Below, piece by piece: positions 35,256 through 43,756 of a stretch of 64,000 nucleotides of DNA. Positions within the stretch are counted from its first letter, which is position 1. Each line of letters opens with the position of its first letter. Where the stretch lies: assembly GCA_034932485.1 (NCBI GenBank), contig JAYFOQ010000003.1, positions 1 through 64,000 of the forward strand, given 5' to 3'. Under the pieces are notes generated by a model, which saw only the letters and a list, made by a program, of their open reading frames with translations, did not search any database and was not told where the DNA came from. Position numbers and translations under genes: made by a program. Origin of the DNA: Gordonibacter sp034932485. Its GTDB lineage: Bacteria; Actinomycetota; Coriobacteriia; Coriobacteriales; Eggerthellaceae.

Positions 35256-37244
35256 ATGCAGTACCAAACGCTGTTCGAGCCGGTGAGTATCGCGAACGTG
35301 AAGCTGCCCAACCGCTTTGCCCTGTGCGCCATGGGGCCGGTGGGGCTGGGCGACAAGGAAGGGGGCTTCACGCAGCGCGGCATCGACTACTACGTGGAGC
35401 GGGCGAAGGGCGGCACGGGTCTCATCATCACCGGGGTGACCCACGCTGCAAACAACGTCGAAGTGCACGAGTACCCGTCAACGCCGTCGGCCACGGTCAA
35501 CCCGGCCCATTTCGTGCGCACGGCGCGCGAGATGACCGAGCGCATCCATGCCTACGGGTCGAGCATCTTCCTGCAGCTGTCGGCCGGGTTCGGCCGCGTG
35601 TTCGCCGAAATGGCCGAGGGCGAGCCGCCCGTGTCCGCCTCGCCCATCCAGAGCCGCTGGATCGACGAGGAGTGCCGTCCGCTTACCGTGGACGAGATCG
35701 CCGACATCGTGCGCCAGTGCGGCGAGGCAGCGGGCATCGCCAAGGAGGCCGGGTTCGACGGCGTGCAGATCCATGCGGTGCATGAAGGGTACCTGCTGGA
35801 CCAATTCGCCATCTCGTTCTTCAACCAGCGCGACGACGAGTACGGCGGGTCGCTCGAGAACCGCCTGCGGTTCGCCCGCGAAGTATGCGAGGAGATCAAG
35901 CGCGTCTGCGGCGACGACTACCCGGTAACGGTGCGCTATTCCCCCAAGAGCTTCATCAAGGACTGGCGCGTGGGCGCCTTGCCGGGCGAGTCGTTCGAGG
36001 AGAAGGGCCGCGACGTTGCCGAGGGGGTGGAGGCCGCACGGCTTCTGGAGCAGTACGGCTACGACGCGTTGGACGTGGACGTGGGCTGCTACGACGCCTG
36101 GTGGTGGAACCACCCGCCGATGTACCAGGAGAAGGGCCTGTACCGACCCTACGCCAAGCTGGTGGCCGAAGCGGTGGGCATCCCGGTTATCTGTGCGGGC
36201 CGCATGGACGACCCCGCCATGGCTGCGGCGGCGGTGGGCGATGGAACCTGCGATATCGTCGGGCTGGCACGGCCCCTGCTGGCCGACCCCGACTACGTGA
36301 ACAAGCTGCGCGCCGACGACACGGCCGCCATTCGCCCGTGCCTGTCCTGCCACGAGGGGTGTCTAGGGCGTATGATCCACTACAAGAACATCTCCTGTGC
36401 GGTGAACCCCGCCTGCGCGCGCGAGCGCTACGCCCGGCTCGTGCCGGCGCTTCGCCGCAAGAAGGTGGTCGTGGCCGGGGGAGGGCCTGCCGGCATGGAG
36501 GTTGCGCGCGTATGCGCCGAGCGGGGGCACGAGGTCGTGCTGTTCGAGGCGAAGGACCGCTTGGGCGGCAACCTCGTTCCCGGAGGGGTGCCCTCCTTCA
36601 AGGAGGACGACCATGCGCTTGCGGCATGGTACGAAGAGCAGTTGAGGCGCCTCGGGGTCGAGGTGCGCCTGGGTGCGATTGCGACGGCCGAGCGGGTCGA
36701 GCACGAGGGGTGCGACCACCTGGTCGTTGCCACGGGGTCGCATCCTAAGACGTTTCCGTTGGGCGAGGCGTCGCAGGTCCATGTGGCCGAGGACGTGCTC
36801 ATGGGCGTGTCCGATCCGGGAAGCGACGTTGCGGTCATCGGCGGCGGATTGGTGAGCTGCGAGCTTGCCTTGTGGCTGGCGCAGCAGGGGCGGCGCGTCT
36901 CCCTTGTGGAGGCGCTGGACGATATCCTGAAGCTCAACGGCCCGCTTTGCCCCAGCAACTTCGAAATGCTGCGGCTGCTGTTGGCATCGAGCGGCGTGCA
37001 GGTTATGACGAATGCCACGGCCAAGGCGTATGACGGAAAGCGCTTGCTGGTCGATACGCCCGAAGGGGAACGTGCCCTGCCTGCTACGGGTGTGGTGGAA
37101 TGCGTCGGCTACGCCTCGAACGACGCCTTGTACGAAGAGTGCCGCTATGGGGCTCCGGTCGTCCATAAGATTGGCGACGCGCGAACCGTCGCCAACATCA
37201 TGAACGCGGTCTGGGACGCCTACGAGCTGGGAAGCTCTCTGTAG
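35256..37244 (+). CDS. Old-Yellow-Enzyme/FAD-dependent oxidoreductase (dienoyl-CoA reductase type)
   Basis: A 662-residue three-cofactor reductase. Residues 1-345 form the OYE TIM barrel that binds FMN, with IHAVHEGYLLDQF near 172-184 at the active site. The [4Fe-4S] ligands are C362, C365, C369 and C381 (PCLSCHEGCLGR). An FAD/NAD(P)H domain follows, with the dinucleotide motif VVAGGGPAGME near 405. This matches 2,4-dienoyl-CoA reductase, trimethylamine dehydrogenase and bile-acid BaiCD/BaiH enzymes. It lies 67 bp after the methyltransferase gene and may reduce the demethylated product or supply electrons. Substrate unknown. Confidence 0.92.
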   Translation: MQYQTLFEPVSIANVKLPNRFALCAMGPVGLGDKEGGFTQRGIDYYVERAKGGTGLIITGVTHAANNVEVHEYPSTPSATVNPAHFVRTAREMTERIHAYGSSIFLQLSAGFGRVFAEMAEGEPPVSASPIQSRWIDEECRPLTVDEIADIVRQCGEAAGIAKEAGFDGVQIHAVHEGYLLDQFAISFFNQRDDEYGGSLENRLRFAREVCEEIKRVCGDDYPVTVRYSPKSFIKDWRVGALPGESFEEKGRDVAEGVEAARLLEQYGYDALDVDVGCYDAWWWNHPPMYQEKGLYRPYAKLVAEAVGIPVICAGRMDDPAMAAAAVGDGTCDIVGLARPLLADPDYVNKLRADDTAAIRPCLSCHEGCLGRMIHYKNISCAVNPACARERYARLVPALRRKKVVVAGGGPAGMEVARVCAERGHEVVLFEAKDRLGGNLVPGGVPSFKEDDHALAAWYEEQLRRLGVEVRLGAIATAERVEHEGCDHLVVATGSHPKTFPLGEASQVHVAEDVLMGVSDPGSDVAVIGGGLVSCELALWLAQQGRRVSLVEALDDILKLNGPLCPSNFEMLRLLLASSGVQVMTNATAKAYDGKRLLVDTPEGERALPATGVVECVGYASNDALYEECRYGAPVVHKIGDARTVANIMNAVWDAYELGSSL

Positions 37245-37366
37245 GGACCGAATCGGGCGTGCCCGGGGGCTTCGGCCGGGGTGCGACGGACTTGCGGGCG
37301 GCTTTCGGGGGTGTGCGGGCGGTTGCGCTCGCACACCCCCGGTTTGCTGTTGTGGCGGGCACCGCG

Positions 37367-38923
37367 TCAGTCGTCGAACCCCATGGCGTCGAGGTAGTGA
37401 TCGTTGAAGGCCCTGCTCGAGGAGAGCTCGACGTACCTGCAGGTGCGGGCGATGTGCTCGAGGGCGGCGCGCCCTTCGTCGAACAGCGCGGCAACGGCAC
37501 CTTGGCCGGCTGCGTTTCCCCATTGGCGAACCCGGTTTTCCAGCGCGGGCGGGATAAGGCCGATCCGCGCGGCGCTTGCGGGGTTCAAGCGCATGCCGAA
37601 CCCGCCTGCCAAGGCCAGCTCGCCCACGTCGTCGTAGACGGCTCCTTGCTCGTCGAGCATCGTCTCCACGCCTGCGCGCAAGGCGGCCTTGGCCAGCTGC
37701 ACCTGCCGCACATCGTCTTGGGTTACGTAGACGTTTCGCTTTGCATCAAGGTAGCAGGCACTTTGGCCTTGCGCGGTTCCCAGAAGGCTTGAGAAGGGCC
37801 CTTCGACCTCGTCCGGCGAAGCCATGCGGCCGGTCTCGTCGACGAGGCCCGCTTCGAGCAGGCAGGCGACGGCATCCAGCAGGCCCGAGCCGCAGATGCC
37901 CAGGGCGGGCAGGCCGTCGATGGTGTCGATTTGCAGCGCCTGTCCTGCCAGGCGGACGGCGCATACGGCTCCCGGCAGGGCTGGCATGCCCAGCGCAATG
38001 CTGGCTCCTTCGAACGCCGGTCCCGCCGCAGTGGCGCAGCATATCATCCCGTCCCGGTTTCCGAGCGCCATCTCCCCGTTGGTTCCGATGTCTATGAACA
38101 GCTGCAGCTGCTCCCGGTCGGCCATGCCTGCCGCATGAAGCCCTGCCGTGATATCGCCGCCTACGTAGCCTGCGATAGCGGGGGCGAAGTAGGCGCGCTT
38201 GCGGGCGGCTCCCGTTGGCGCATGAAGCTCGAGGGAGGTGCCGAACAGCGAAGCCGGCGTAAAGGGGGCCACGCCGATAGGGCGCGGGTTCAGGCCGGCT
38301 GCGAAGTGCTCCATGACGGTGTTGCCGGCAAGGACCAGGCGCTCGATGCGCAGAGGGTCGACGGCTGCTTGCTGGCCGAGCGTGGCGACCAGCTGGTCGA
38401 TCGCCGTGCGGAGCAGGTCGCTGAGGGCCGCCCTGCCGGAAGGACGTGCGGCTGCTTCGATGCGTGCGATAACGTCGCTGCCGTAGGTTGCTTGCGGGTT
38501 CACCTTGCCGGCGGTGCCGAGCACCTGCCCCGTGGCGAGGTCGACCAGGTAGGCGGCCATCGTGGTCGTCCCTATATCGATGGCTGCGCCGAGCGGATGG
38601 GCTTCGTCAGGCGCTGCGGTTTCCGCTTTCGCGTCCGAGGAGGGGTTTGCCCCGCGTTCTTGGTGCGCCCCCTCGACGTGCAGGGCGCCGAGATCTTCGA
38701 GGATGATCTCCTGTCCGTCCTCGGCAGGGGTTTGGCAGGCCAGGCGGTGGCTTGTCCCGGTCCGGTCGCGCACCAGCACCTGACAGCGCCCGCAGGTCCC
38801 GGTGCCGCCGCAGGGGGCGACCGCCGTTTCTCCTGCGGCTTTCAGCACGTCGATAAGCGATGCCCCGGAGGCCGCCTCGAAGGGCCTTGCAATTCCGTTT
38901 GGGGTGTGGATAACCAGCTGCAT
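37367..38923 (-). CDS. Corrinoid reductive-activation protein (RACo/RamA-like, ASKHA plus ferredoxin)
   Basis: A 518-residue protein that reactivates oxidised Co(II) corrinoid at the cost of ATP. The N-terminal plant-type [2Fe-2S] domain has ligands C38, C44, C47 and C63 (APCGGTGTCGRC). The ASKHA ATPase part begins with AIDIGTTTMAAYL near 112 and continues with FIDIGTNGEMALG near 270. It ends with LALAGGFGMRLNP. It is shorter than RACo because the linker is reduced. It is convergent with the OYE gene, so it has its own promoter, but its function ties it to the corrinoid protein at 33536. Confidence 0.92.
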   Translation of the reverse strand: MQLVIHTPNGIARPFEAASGASLIDVLKAAGETAVAPCGGTGTCGRCQVLVRDRTGTSHRLACQTPAEDGQEIILEDLGALHVEGAHQERGANPSSDAKAETAAPDEAHPLGAAIDIGTTTMAAYLVDLATGQVLGTAGKVNPQATYGSDVIARIEAAARPSGRAALSDLLRTAIDQLVATLGQQAAVDPLRIERLVLAGNTVMEHFAAGLNPRPIGVAPFTPASLFGTSLELHAPTGAARKRAYFAPAIAGYVGGDITAGLHAAGMADREQLQLFIDIGTNGEMALGNRDGMICCATAAGPAFEGASIALGMPALPGAVCAVRLAGQALQIDTIDGLPALGICGSGLLDAVACLLEAGLVDETGRMASPDEVEGPFSSLLGTAQGQSACYLDAKRNVYVTQDDVRQVQLAKAALRAGVETMLDEQGAVYDDVGELALAGGFGMRLNPASAARIGLIPPALENRVRQWGNAAGQGAVAALFDEGRAALEHIARTCRYVELSSSRAFNDHYLDAMGFDD

Positions 38924-39106
38924 GGATAGGCTCCTCGCCTCGGGTGTGTCTTTTATGATAGCGTACCCGGGACGAGCCCTGGGTAAAGATAAGCATCCGC
39001 CTTTGCCCGTAAAGGGAAAATAAGGCGCAGCGCCTTATGACGCTTCACCTTGCCATCCGTACAATCGCAAGTACCTTATTCGTTCGCTACCGTTAAGGAG
39101 GCGTAC

Positions 39107-39985
39107 ATGATCGGCGATAAAGAAAACGTGCTCAGGTACCTGAAGGGGCAGCGCTACGAGCGCGACCCCGGCATCGTGCTGATGACCGGCGGCGACTTTC
39201 ATACGGTGGAGCATGTGGAGCTTCCGATTTGCGAGCGACCTATCCATGACGAGGGTTACGACGTGTTCGGCGTGCATTGGACGGCCGCGGTGCCCGCGGC
39301 GCATTACACGCCGGGGCAGGTACCTATCTATGACGATATCGAAAACTGGCGCGCGCAGGTGAACATCCCGCGGGTCGACCGCTTCGATTGGGTGGGGTTC
39401 GCGGCCAAGGCTTCCCAGGCTGATCGCGAGAACAAGATCGTTACAGTCGTTTCGACCGTGGGCCCCTTCGAACGGGTGAGCTGCCTCACGTCGTTCGAGG
39501 ACTGTCTGGTGAACTCCATGGAAGATCCCGAGGAGTTCGGTGCGCTCATCGGCGCTCTCGCCGATTACAAGACTGAGGTGATCGCGCGTATGTACGATGC
39601 GGCGCATCCGGAGGTATTCATGTTCCACGACGACTGGGGAACCTCTACCAGCACGTTTTTCGCCCCCGACACGTGGCGTGCGCTATTCAAGCCGCATGTC
39701 AAGCGCATCTGCGATGCCGTTTTGGATCGCGGCATGGTGTGCGGCCTGCATTCGTGCGGTGCCATCAGCCCGTTGGTGGGCGATATCGTGGATATGGGCA
39801 TAAGCTTCTGGGAAGCGCAGGGGGAGTGCAACGACTTCGATGCCCTACGCTCCCAGTATCCCGAACTCGCCATCCTGGCAACGCCCCCTTCGAGCATGGT
39901 GGGAGGCTTCCTGAAGAGTGGGGAGTTGGGGCCGTGGAACCCGGCGAAGGGCTATGCCGAAAAGCCGGCGTTTCTCTGGGAATAA
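39107..39985 (+). CDS. UroD-family methyltransferase-like protein (copy 2)
   Basis: A 292-residue paralog of the protein at 32528. Shared segments include GYDVFGVHWT, HYTPGQ, GPFER and HDDWGTSTSTFF. The His-x-Cys pair is in GLHSCGA near 218, and a conserved Cys lies in the WEAQGECND segment. The ATG at 39107 follows AAGGAGG; the in-frame ATG at 39050 is rejected. GC content is lower than in the core of the island. It probably acts on the same corrinoid protein with a different methyl donor, but that is inference. Confidence 0.85.
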   Translation: MIGDKENVLRYLKGQRYERDPGIVLMTGGDFHTVEHVELPICERPIHDEGYDVFGVHWTAAVPAAHYTPGQVPIYDDIENWRAQVNIPRVDRFDWVGFAAKASQADRENKIVTVVSTVGPFERVSCLTSFEDCLVNSMEDPEEFGALIGALADYKTEVIARMYDAAHPEVFMFHDDWGTSTSTFFAPDTWRALFKPHVKRICDAVLDRGMVCGLHSCGAISPLVGDIVDMGISFWEAQGECNDFDALRSQYPELAILATPPSSMVGGFLKSGELGPWNPAKGYAEKPAFLWE

Positions 39986-40007
39986 GGTTCGCGGTCAAAG
40001 CTATACA

Positions 40008-40052
40008 GGGAAGGAGAGGGGTCGGGCACTGCGCCCGACCCCTCTCCTTCCC
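40008..40052. terminator. Strong hairpin at the right edge of the methyltransferase island
   Basis: A perfect 20-bp GC-rich stem (40008-40027 with 40033-40052) and a 5-nt loop, between convergent genes. It likely terminates both transcripts. Confidence 0.85.
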
Positions 40053-40075
40053 TGCGGGTCTTTAAAAGGTGTTCT

Positions 40076-40375
40076 CTACATAAATACGATCGTGATGTCC
40101 TTGCGGGCTGGTTCCTGCCCCTTGTCGAGGTAGGCCTTGCCGCCTCCTAGCTGTGTTCCCTGCGCATCGTAGGACATACAAACGCCCATGTACGGCTTGA
40201 CGTGCTCTTGCCTGTCTTGGGCCTTGTCGGCGGCGAGTACGTACTTGTTCGCCCTCTCGTCGGCGAGGAACTGCGCTTCGAGGTCCTGTTTCGCCGCCTC
40301 GAAGTCGATGGTGGCAAATTCGTCGATGAAGGCTTGGAATTTCTCTTCTCCCCTGATGACAAGCTTTACTTCCAT
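40076..40375 (-). CDS. Small hypothetical protein downstream of ferredoxin
   Basis: A 99-residue protein starting MEVKLVIRGEEKFQAF. The ATG at 40375 follows AGGAGAGATGCGTT; the longer frame to 40507 is unlikely to be coding. It has an N-terminal beta-strand, a charged helix (EAAKQDLEAQFLADERANKY) and a C-terminal strand (DITIVFM). It has one cysteine and no membrane segment. It is the third gene of the leftward unit after the oxidoreductase and its ferredoxin. A dimeric alpha/beta accessory protein is possible. Not recognised. Confidence 0.65.
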   Translation of the reverse strand: MEVKLVIRGEEKFQAFIDEFATIDFEAAKQDLEAQFLADERANKYVLAADKAQDRQEHVKPYMGVCMSYDAQGTQLGGGKAYLDKGQEPARKDITIVFM

Positions 40376-40476
40376 AACGCATCTCTCCTGGATCGAATCG
40401 GTGACGGTGCCTCCCGGATGCTGCTGGCTGCAGCATCCGGGAGGCGCGTATCGTGCCGACGCAGCGCGTCGGCACC

Positions 40477-40827
40477 TTAGCGCTCGGCGGTGGTGTAAAG
40501 CGCCCAACGCGTTTTGCCGTCCATCTTAGCCGCCAGCTCCTCAACCTTGCCGTAATACAGGCACCATGCCTGGCAGGCCTGCACGCAAGCGGGCAGCTTG
40601 CCCGTGGCCGTGCGTGCGCTGCAGAGGTCGCAGGCCTTCGTGACGGTGGGGTTGTATGTCCATTCGTAGGGCGTTTCGGTAGCGATGTCGGTCTCGTAGC
40701 GATACGGTCCGACTTCGGTCAGCTTGATGCCGAATTCTCCGGCTTGCAAGCCAAGTTCGTTTCGGCAGGCTACCTCACAGGAATGGCATCCCGTGCAGTA
40801 TTCGTAGTTGATTAGTAAACCTTTCAT
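40477..40827 (-). CDS. Ferredoxin-like electron-transfer subunit (module B)
   Basis: A 116-residue DmsB/NrfC-like protein with two [4Fe-4S] sites. The first motif is CTGCHSCEVAC (CxxCxxCxxxC) and the second is CDLC followed by CVQAC and a further Cys (QAWC). It carries electrons to the oxidoreductase encoded 17 bp upstream. No Tat or export signal is present, so the complex is cytoplasmic. It starts MKGLLINYEYC, after GGAGG, and is very similar to the subunit at 48121. Confidence 0.92.
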   Translation of the reverse strand: MKGLLINYEYCTGCHSCEVACRNELGLQAGEFGIKLTEVGPYRYETDIATETPYEWTYNPTVTKACDLCSARTATGKLPACVQACQAWCLYYGKVEELAAKMDGKTRWALYTTAER

Positions 40828-40844
40828 GTGGAATCGCCTCCTTT

Positions 40845-43268
40845 CTATTTGATGACGGTAACGACTGGCTCTTCGACCGGTTCGTAGGGCTTTCCGGGTT
40901 CATAAGGCGCGAAGTCGCCCTTTTCGGCGATGATGTCGTGCGGCAGCACGTCGCTGTCTTTGCAAGGGTAGATCTTGCAGAGCATGCTTTTGATGGCGCT
41001 TCCGATGCCGCCTTGTCCGGTGCGGAAGGCTTCAGTCATGTTGTTGAGGTTCGAATCGTAGGTACCGTAGAAGTTCGGCTCGGCACCGTCCTGCTCGGGG
41101 AACCACCAGCCGTGCTCAGCGTGCACGCGACCAGGCATAACCTCGATAGTGGCCTTCACCTTCTGGCGGAAGCGCGCTCCGCGGCTGTTCTCGACCCAGA
41201 CCCAATCGCCGTTGCGTACGTCGTAGCGCTCGCAGTCGGCCGGGTTCACCATAATAAGCGGATCGGGGTGGAACTCGCGCATGGTGGGGAGTTGCCGGTG
41301 CTCGGAGTGGAAGAACTCGAACGAGCGCCCACCGCCGGAGAGGATGATGGGGAACTCCCGGTAGGTTTCGGGCGTGGAAAGCGGGCTCTCGGGCGGCTCG
41401 ATGTGATAGGGCAGCGGATCGACGCCCCAGTGGTCGTAGCCAAACGACCACAGTTCGATACGCCCGGTGGGCGTGTTGAAGCCTGGTTGGCCGTCGGGGC
41501 GCAGCATACCCTTTTCGTACTTGCGGTACGTGGCGTCCCAATCCCAGTAGGCCGTGCCGTTGCAGCTGGTATCGCTGGGGTTCTCGACGGTTTCCTGCCA
41601 GGTGCGGTCGTACTCGGTGCCGTTCGGGTTTAACTGGTCGGTCAGATACCAGGTGCACCACTCCTTGTCGTCGGCCCACGGCCAGTGTTCAGGCTTAATG
41701 CGCTTCCCCAGTTCGAGGCAAATCTGTTCGTCTGATTTCGCCTCGTAGAAGTCGGTTACTTTCACCATGGTACGTACGGGTGTCCACCAAGTACGGCACG
41801 AGTTGCGCTCGCAGCTCATGGCAACGGGTAGTACAATGTCGGCCACGGCTTGGGCGGTGGGTGTCATGAACGGGTCGGCCACCACGATGAAGGGTACCTT
41901 CAAAAGTGCGGCGCGTGTACGTGCTGGATCCATCGATGCGCAGGCAAGTGCGTTTGAGCTTTGCACCCAGAACATCTGGATAGAGTAGGGTTCGCCCGTC
42001 TCGATGGCAGCTAGGATGGCATCGGTGTCGGCGCACGACACGATGTTGGACTCGTTGATGCCAGAGGTGGCGGGAATAAGCTTCTTGGCGTACACTGCGG
42101 GATCGATGTACTCGTCGCCCAGGCCGTAACGTTTTTCTATGAGGAAAGCGCAGCGGTACAGCGCATTACCGCCCGGGTTATCGATGTTGCCGGTGATAGC
42201 CATGAGATCGGCCACGGCCTCGGTTACGCCGAGTGCGGCGATCTGCTGTTCGAAGGCGAGTCCCCACTGGCAGGCGCAGCTTGATGAAGTGGCGATGAGA
42301 CGTGCGGCTCCTCGTAATGTCTCAGGGTCAACATCACAGAGCGGGCTTGCCCATTCGGGCGTCTTGTCGGCTACGCGTTCGGCTAGCGCATCGAAGCCGT
42401 ATGTCCAGCAGTCCACAAACTCGTGGTCGTAGAGGTCTTCGTTGATAACCACGTTGAGCAGTGCCATGGCGACGATAGCGTCGGTACCGGGGCGTACGGG
42501 CAGCCAGTGGGCTGCACGCGCTCCCCACCAGGTCAGGCGTGGGTCTACGGAGATGATCTGCGAGCCCATCTGTACACACTGAACCAGCCAGTGACCCAAG
42601 AAGCCGTCGGCATTCGACTTGATGGGCTCGTTGCCCCATATGAGAATGACACCGGGGTGCTTCCATTCGGGATTTGCATAGCGGTCGTGATGAGCTTGTG
42701 ATGCGTCGACGATAATCATGTCGCCGTACTTCGCCGACGTGCCAATCATTCGTGGTAGATAGCAGGCAAATCCAGTGAAGCCAAACGTGGACACATTAGG
42801 GGTCTCCATGCAGGCAGATGCGAAGTAAGGTACTTGCCAGCCGATGTTGCGGCCGGTGCCGTGTACGACCACGATGGATTCTGATCCGTACTCTTTTTTA
42901 ATAGAGAGCACTTTCTGGGTGATCTCGTCGTAGGCTTCGTCCCAGCTAATGCGCTCCCACTTGTTCTCGCCGCGCTTGCCGGTGCGTCGCAATGGATATT
43001 TTAAACGGTCGGGATGGTTTACTGCTTCAGGTAAGTCTAAGCAACGCATACATAGCTTTCCGTTAGCTACTGCGTTGAGGGGGTCGCCTTCCACCTTCTC
43101 AAGCTTATTATCTTTGGTATAGAGCAATACGCCACAGCCCATGTGACAGCCAGGGGGGGACCAGTGCGTTGTGCGCGTAACGGTGAAATCTCCTTCTTGC
43201 CACTGCCATTCTCCTTCATGATAGGCCTTGCGATCGAGCTTCTCGAGAAACTCTTTGTAGTCGGCCAT
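40845..43268 (-). CDS. Molybdopterin-dependent oxidoreductase (module B)
   Basis: An 807-residue DMSO-reductase-superfamily enzyme without Tat signal. The N-terminal cluster ligands are C41, C45, C73 and C76 in an unusual C-x3-C...C-x2-C spacing (GCHMGC, LCMRC). HGTGRN near 136, the motif TGFACYLPR with Cys169 (candidate Mo ligand) and HGWWFPEQ near the end are conserved with the four other copies here. Closest in this window is the enzyme at 45582. The family is related to catechol dehydroxylase- and transhydroxylase-like enzymes, so reductive removal of a hydroxyl group is a possible role. Divergent from the LuxR gene at 43757, which may control it. Confidence 0.92.
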   Translation of the reverse strand: MADYKEFLEKLDRKAYHEGEWQWQEGDFTVTRTTHWSPPGCHMGCGVLLYTKDNKLEKVEGDPLNAVANGKLCMRCLDLPEAVNHPDRLKYPLRRTGKRGENKWERISWDEAYDEITQKVLSIKKEYGSESIVVVHGTGRNIGWQVPYFASACMETPNVSTFGFTGFACYLPRMIGTSAKYGDMIIVDASQAHHDRYANPEWKHPGVILIWGNEPIKSNADGFLGHWLVQCVQMGSQIISVDPRLTWWGARAAHWLPVRPGTDAIVAMALLNVVINEDLYDHEFVDCWTYGFDALAERVADKTPEWASPLCDVDPETLRGAARLIATSSSCACQWGLAFEQQIAALGVTEAVADLMAITGNIDNPGGNALYRCAFLIEKRYGLGDEYIDPAVYAKKLIPATSGINESNIVSCADTDAILAAIETGEPYSIQMFWVQSSNALACASMDPARTRAALLKVPFIVVADPFMTPTAQAVADIVLPVAMSCERNSCRTWWTPVRTMVKVTDFYEAKSDEQICLELGKRIKPEHWPWADDKEWCTWYLTDQLNPNGTEYDRTWQETVENPSDTSCNGTAYWDWDATYRKYEKGMLRPDGQPGFNTPTGRIELWSFGYDHWGVDPLPYHIEPPESPLSTPETYREFPIILSGGGRSFEFFHSEHRQLPTMREFHPDPLIMVNPADCERYDVRNGDWVWVENSRGARFRQKVKATIEVMPGRVHAEHGWWFPEQDGAEPNFYGTYDSNLNNMTEAFRTGQGGIGSAIKSMLCKIYPCKDSDVLPHDIIAEKGDFAPYEPGKPYEPVEEPVVTVIK

Positions 43269-43756
43269 GGTGCTCCTTTCTCATTGTGGTAAACCCACTC
43301 TGGGTTCTCGCCTGTTATGGATTTTAGGGGGGTGTTGTAATAAGGGCATGCCGTCAGATTCCCTATTTACGAGGTAGGCCACCGAAAACTATGGGGTGTC
43401 ACGACTAATTTGGGAACGTGTACGTACGGCTATGAACTTCTTTGGGGTGGCAGCAATCCATGGCTTGCGAAAGCCGGCTTCGGTATGCGAAATAACACCT
43501 TATCTTCGTGAATAGCCTAATACTCCACGCCCTATCCTTGTGCCATGACATCACGTTTTGTTCTATGCTGGAAAGGTGAAAGATAGGCTCCGTAAGCAAC
43601 GTATTCGATCTTGATGACCTGTTTGCGGAGGATTGAGGAGGAGTGATATAAAAAGCGGACGCGTTTGGCTATTCCATTTCTGCCGATCGTACATAAGCGC
43701 GTCTTACAGTTCTGCTCACAATATTTAGCGATAACTTTTCAGGGGGTTGAGGATCG
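43269..43756. promoter_or_regulatory. Divergent control region between module B and LuxR regulator
   Basis: A 488-bp region that must hold the promoters of the leftward oxidoreductase operon and the rightward regulator gene. I see no gene and no strong hairpin. The binding site of the regulator is probably here, but no palindrome is convincing by eye. Confidence 0.45.

Noticed and set aside
33560..35383. 607-residue minus-strand frame opposite the corrinoid and methyltransferase genes
   Set aside because: Long antisense frames are common in GC-rich DNA; its His/Arg/Gly-rich product has no motif, while the plus strand has clear families.
37931..38929. 332-residue plus-strand frame opposite the corrinoid activator
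   Set aside because: Shadow of the activator gene in a GC-rich stretch; no conserved features.
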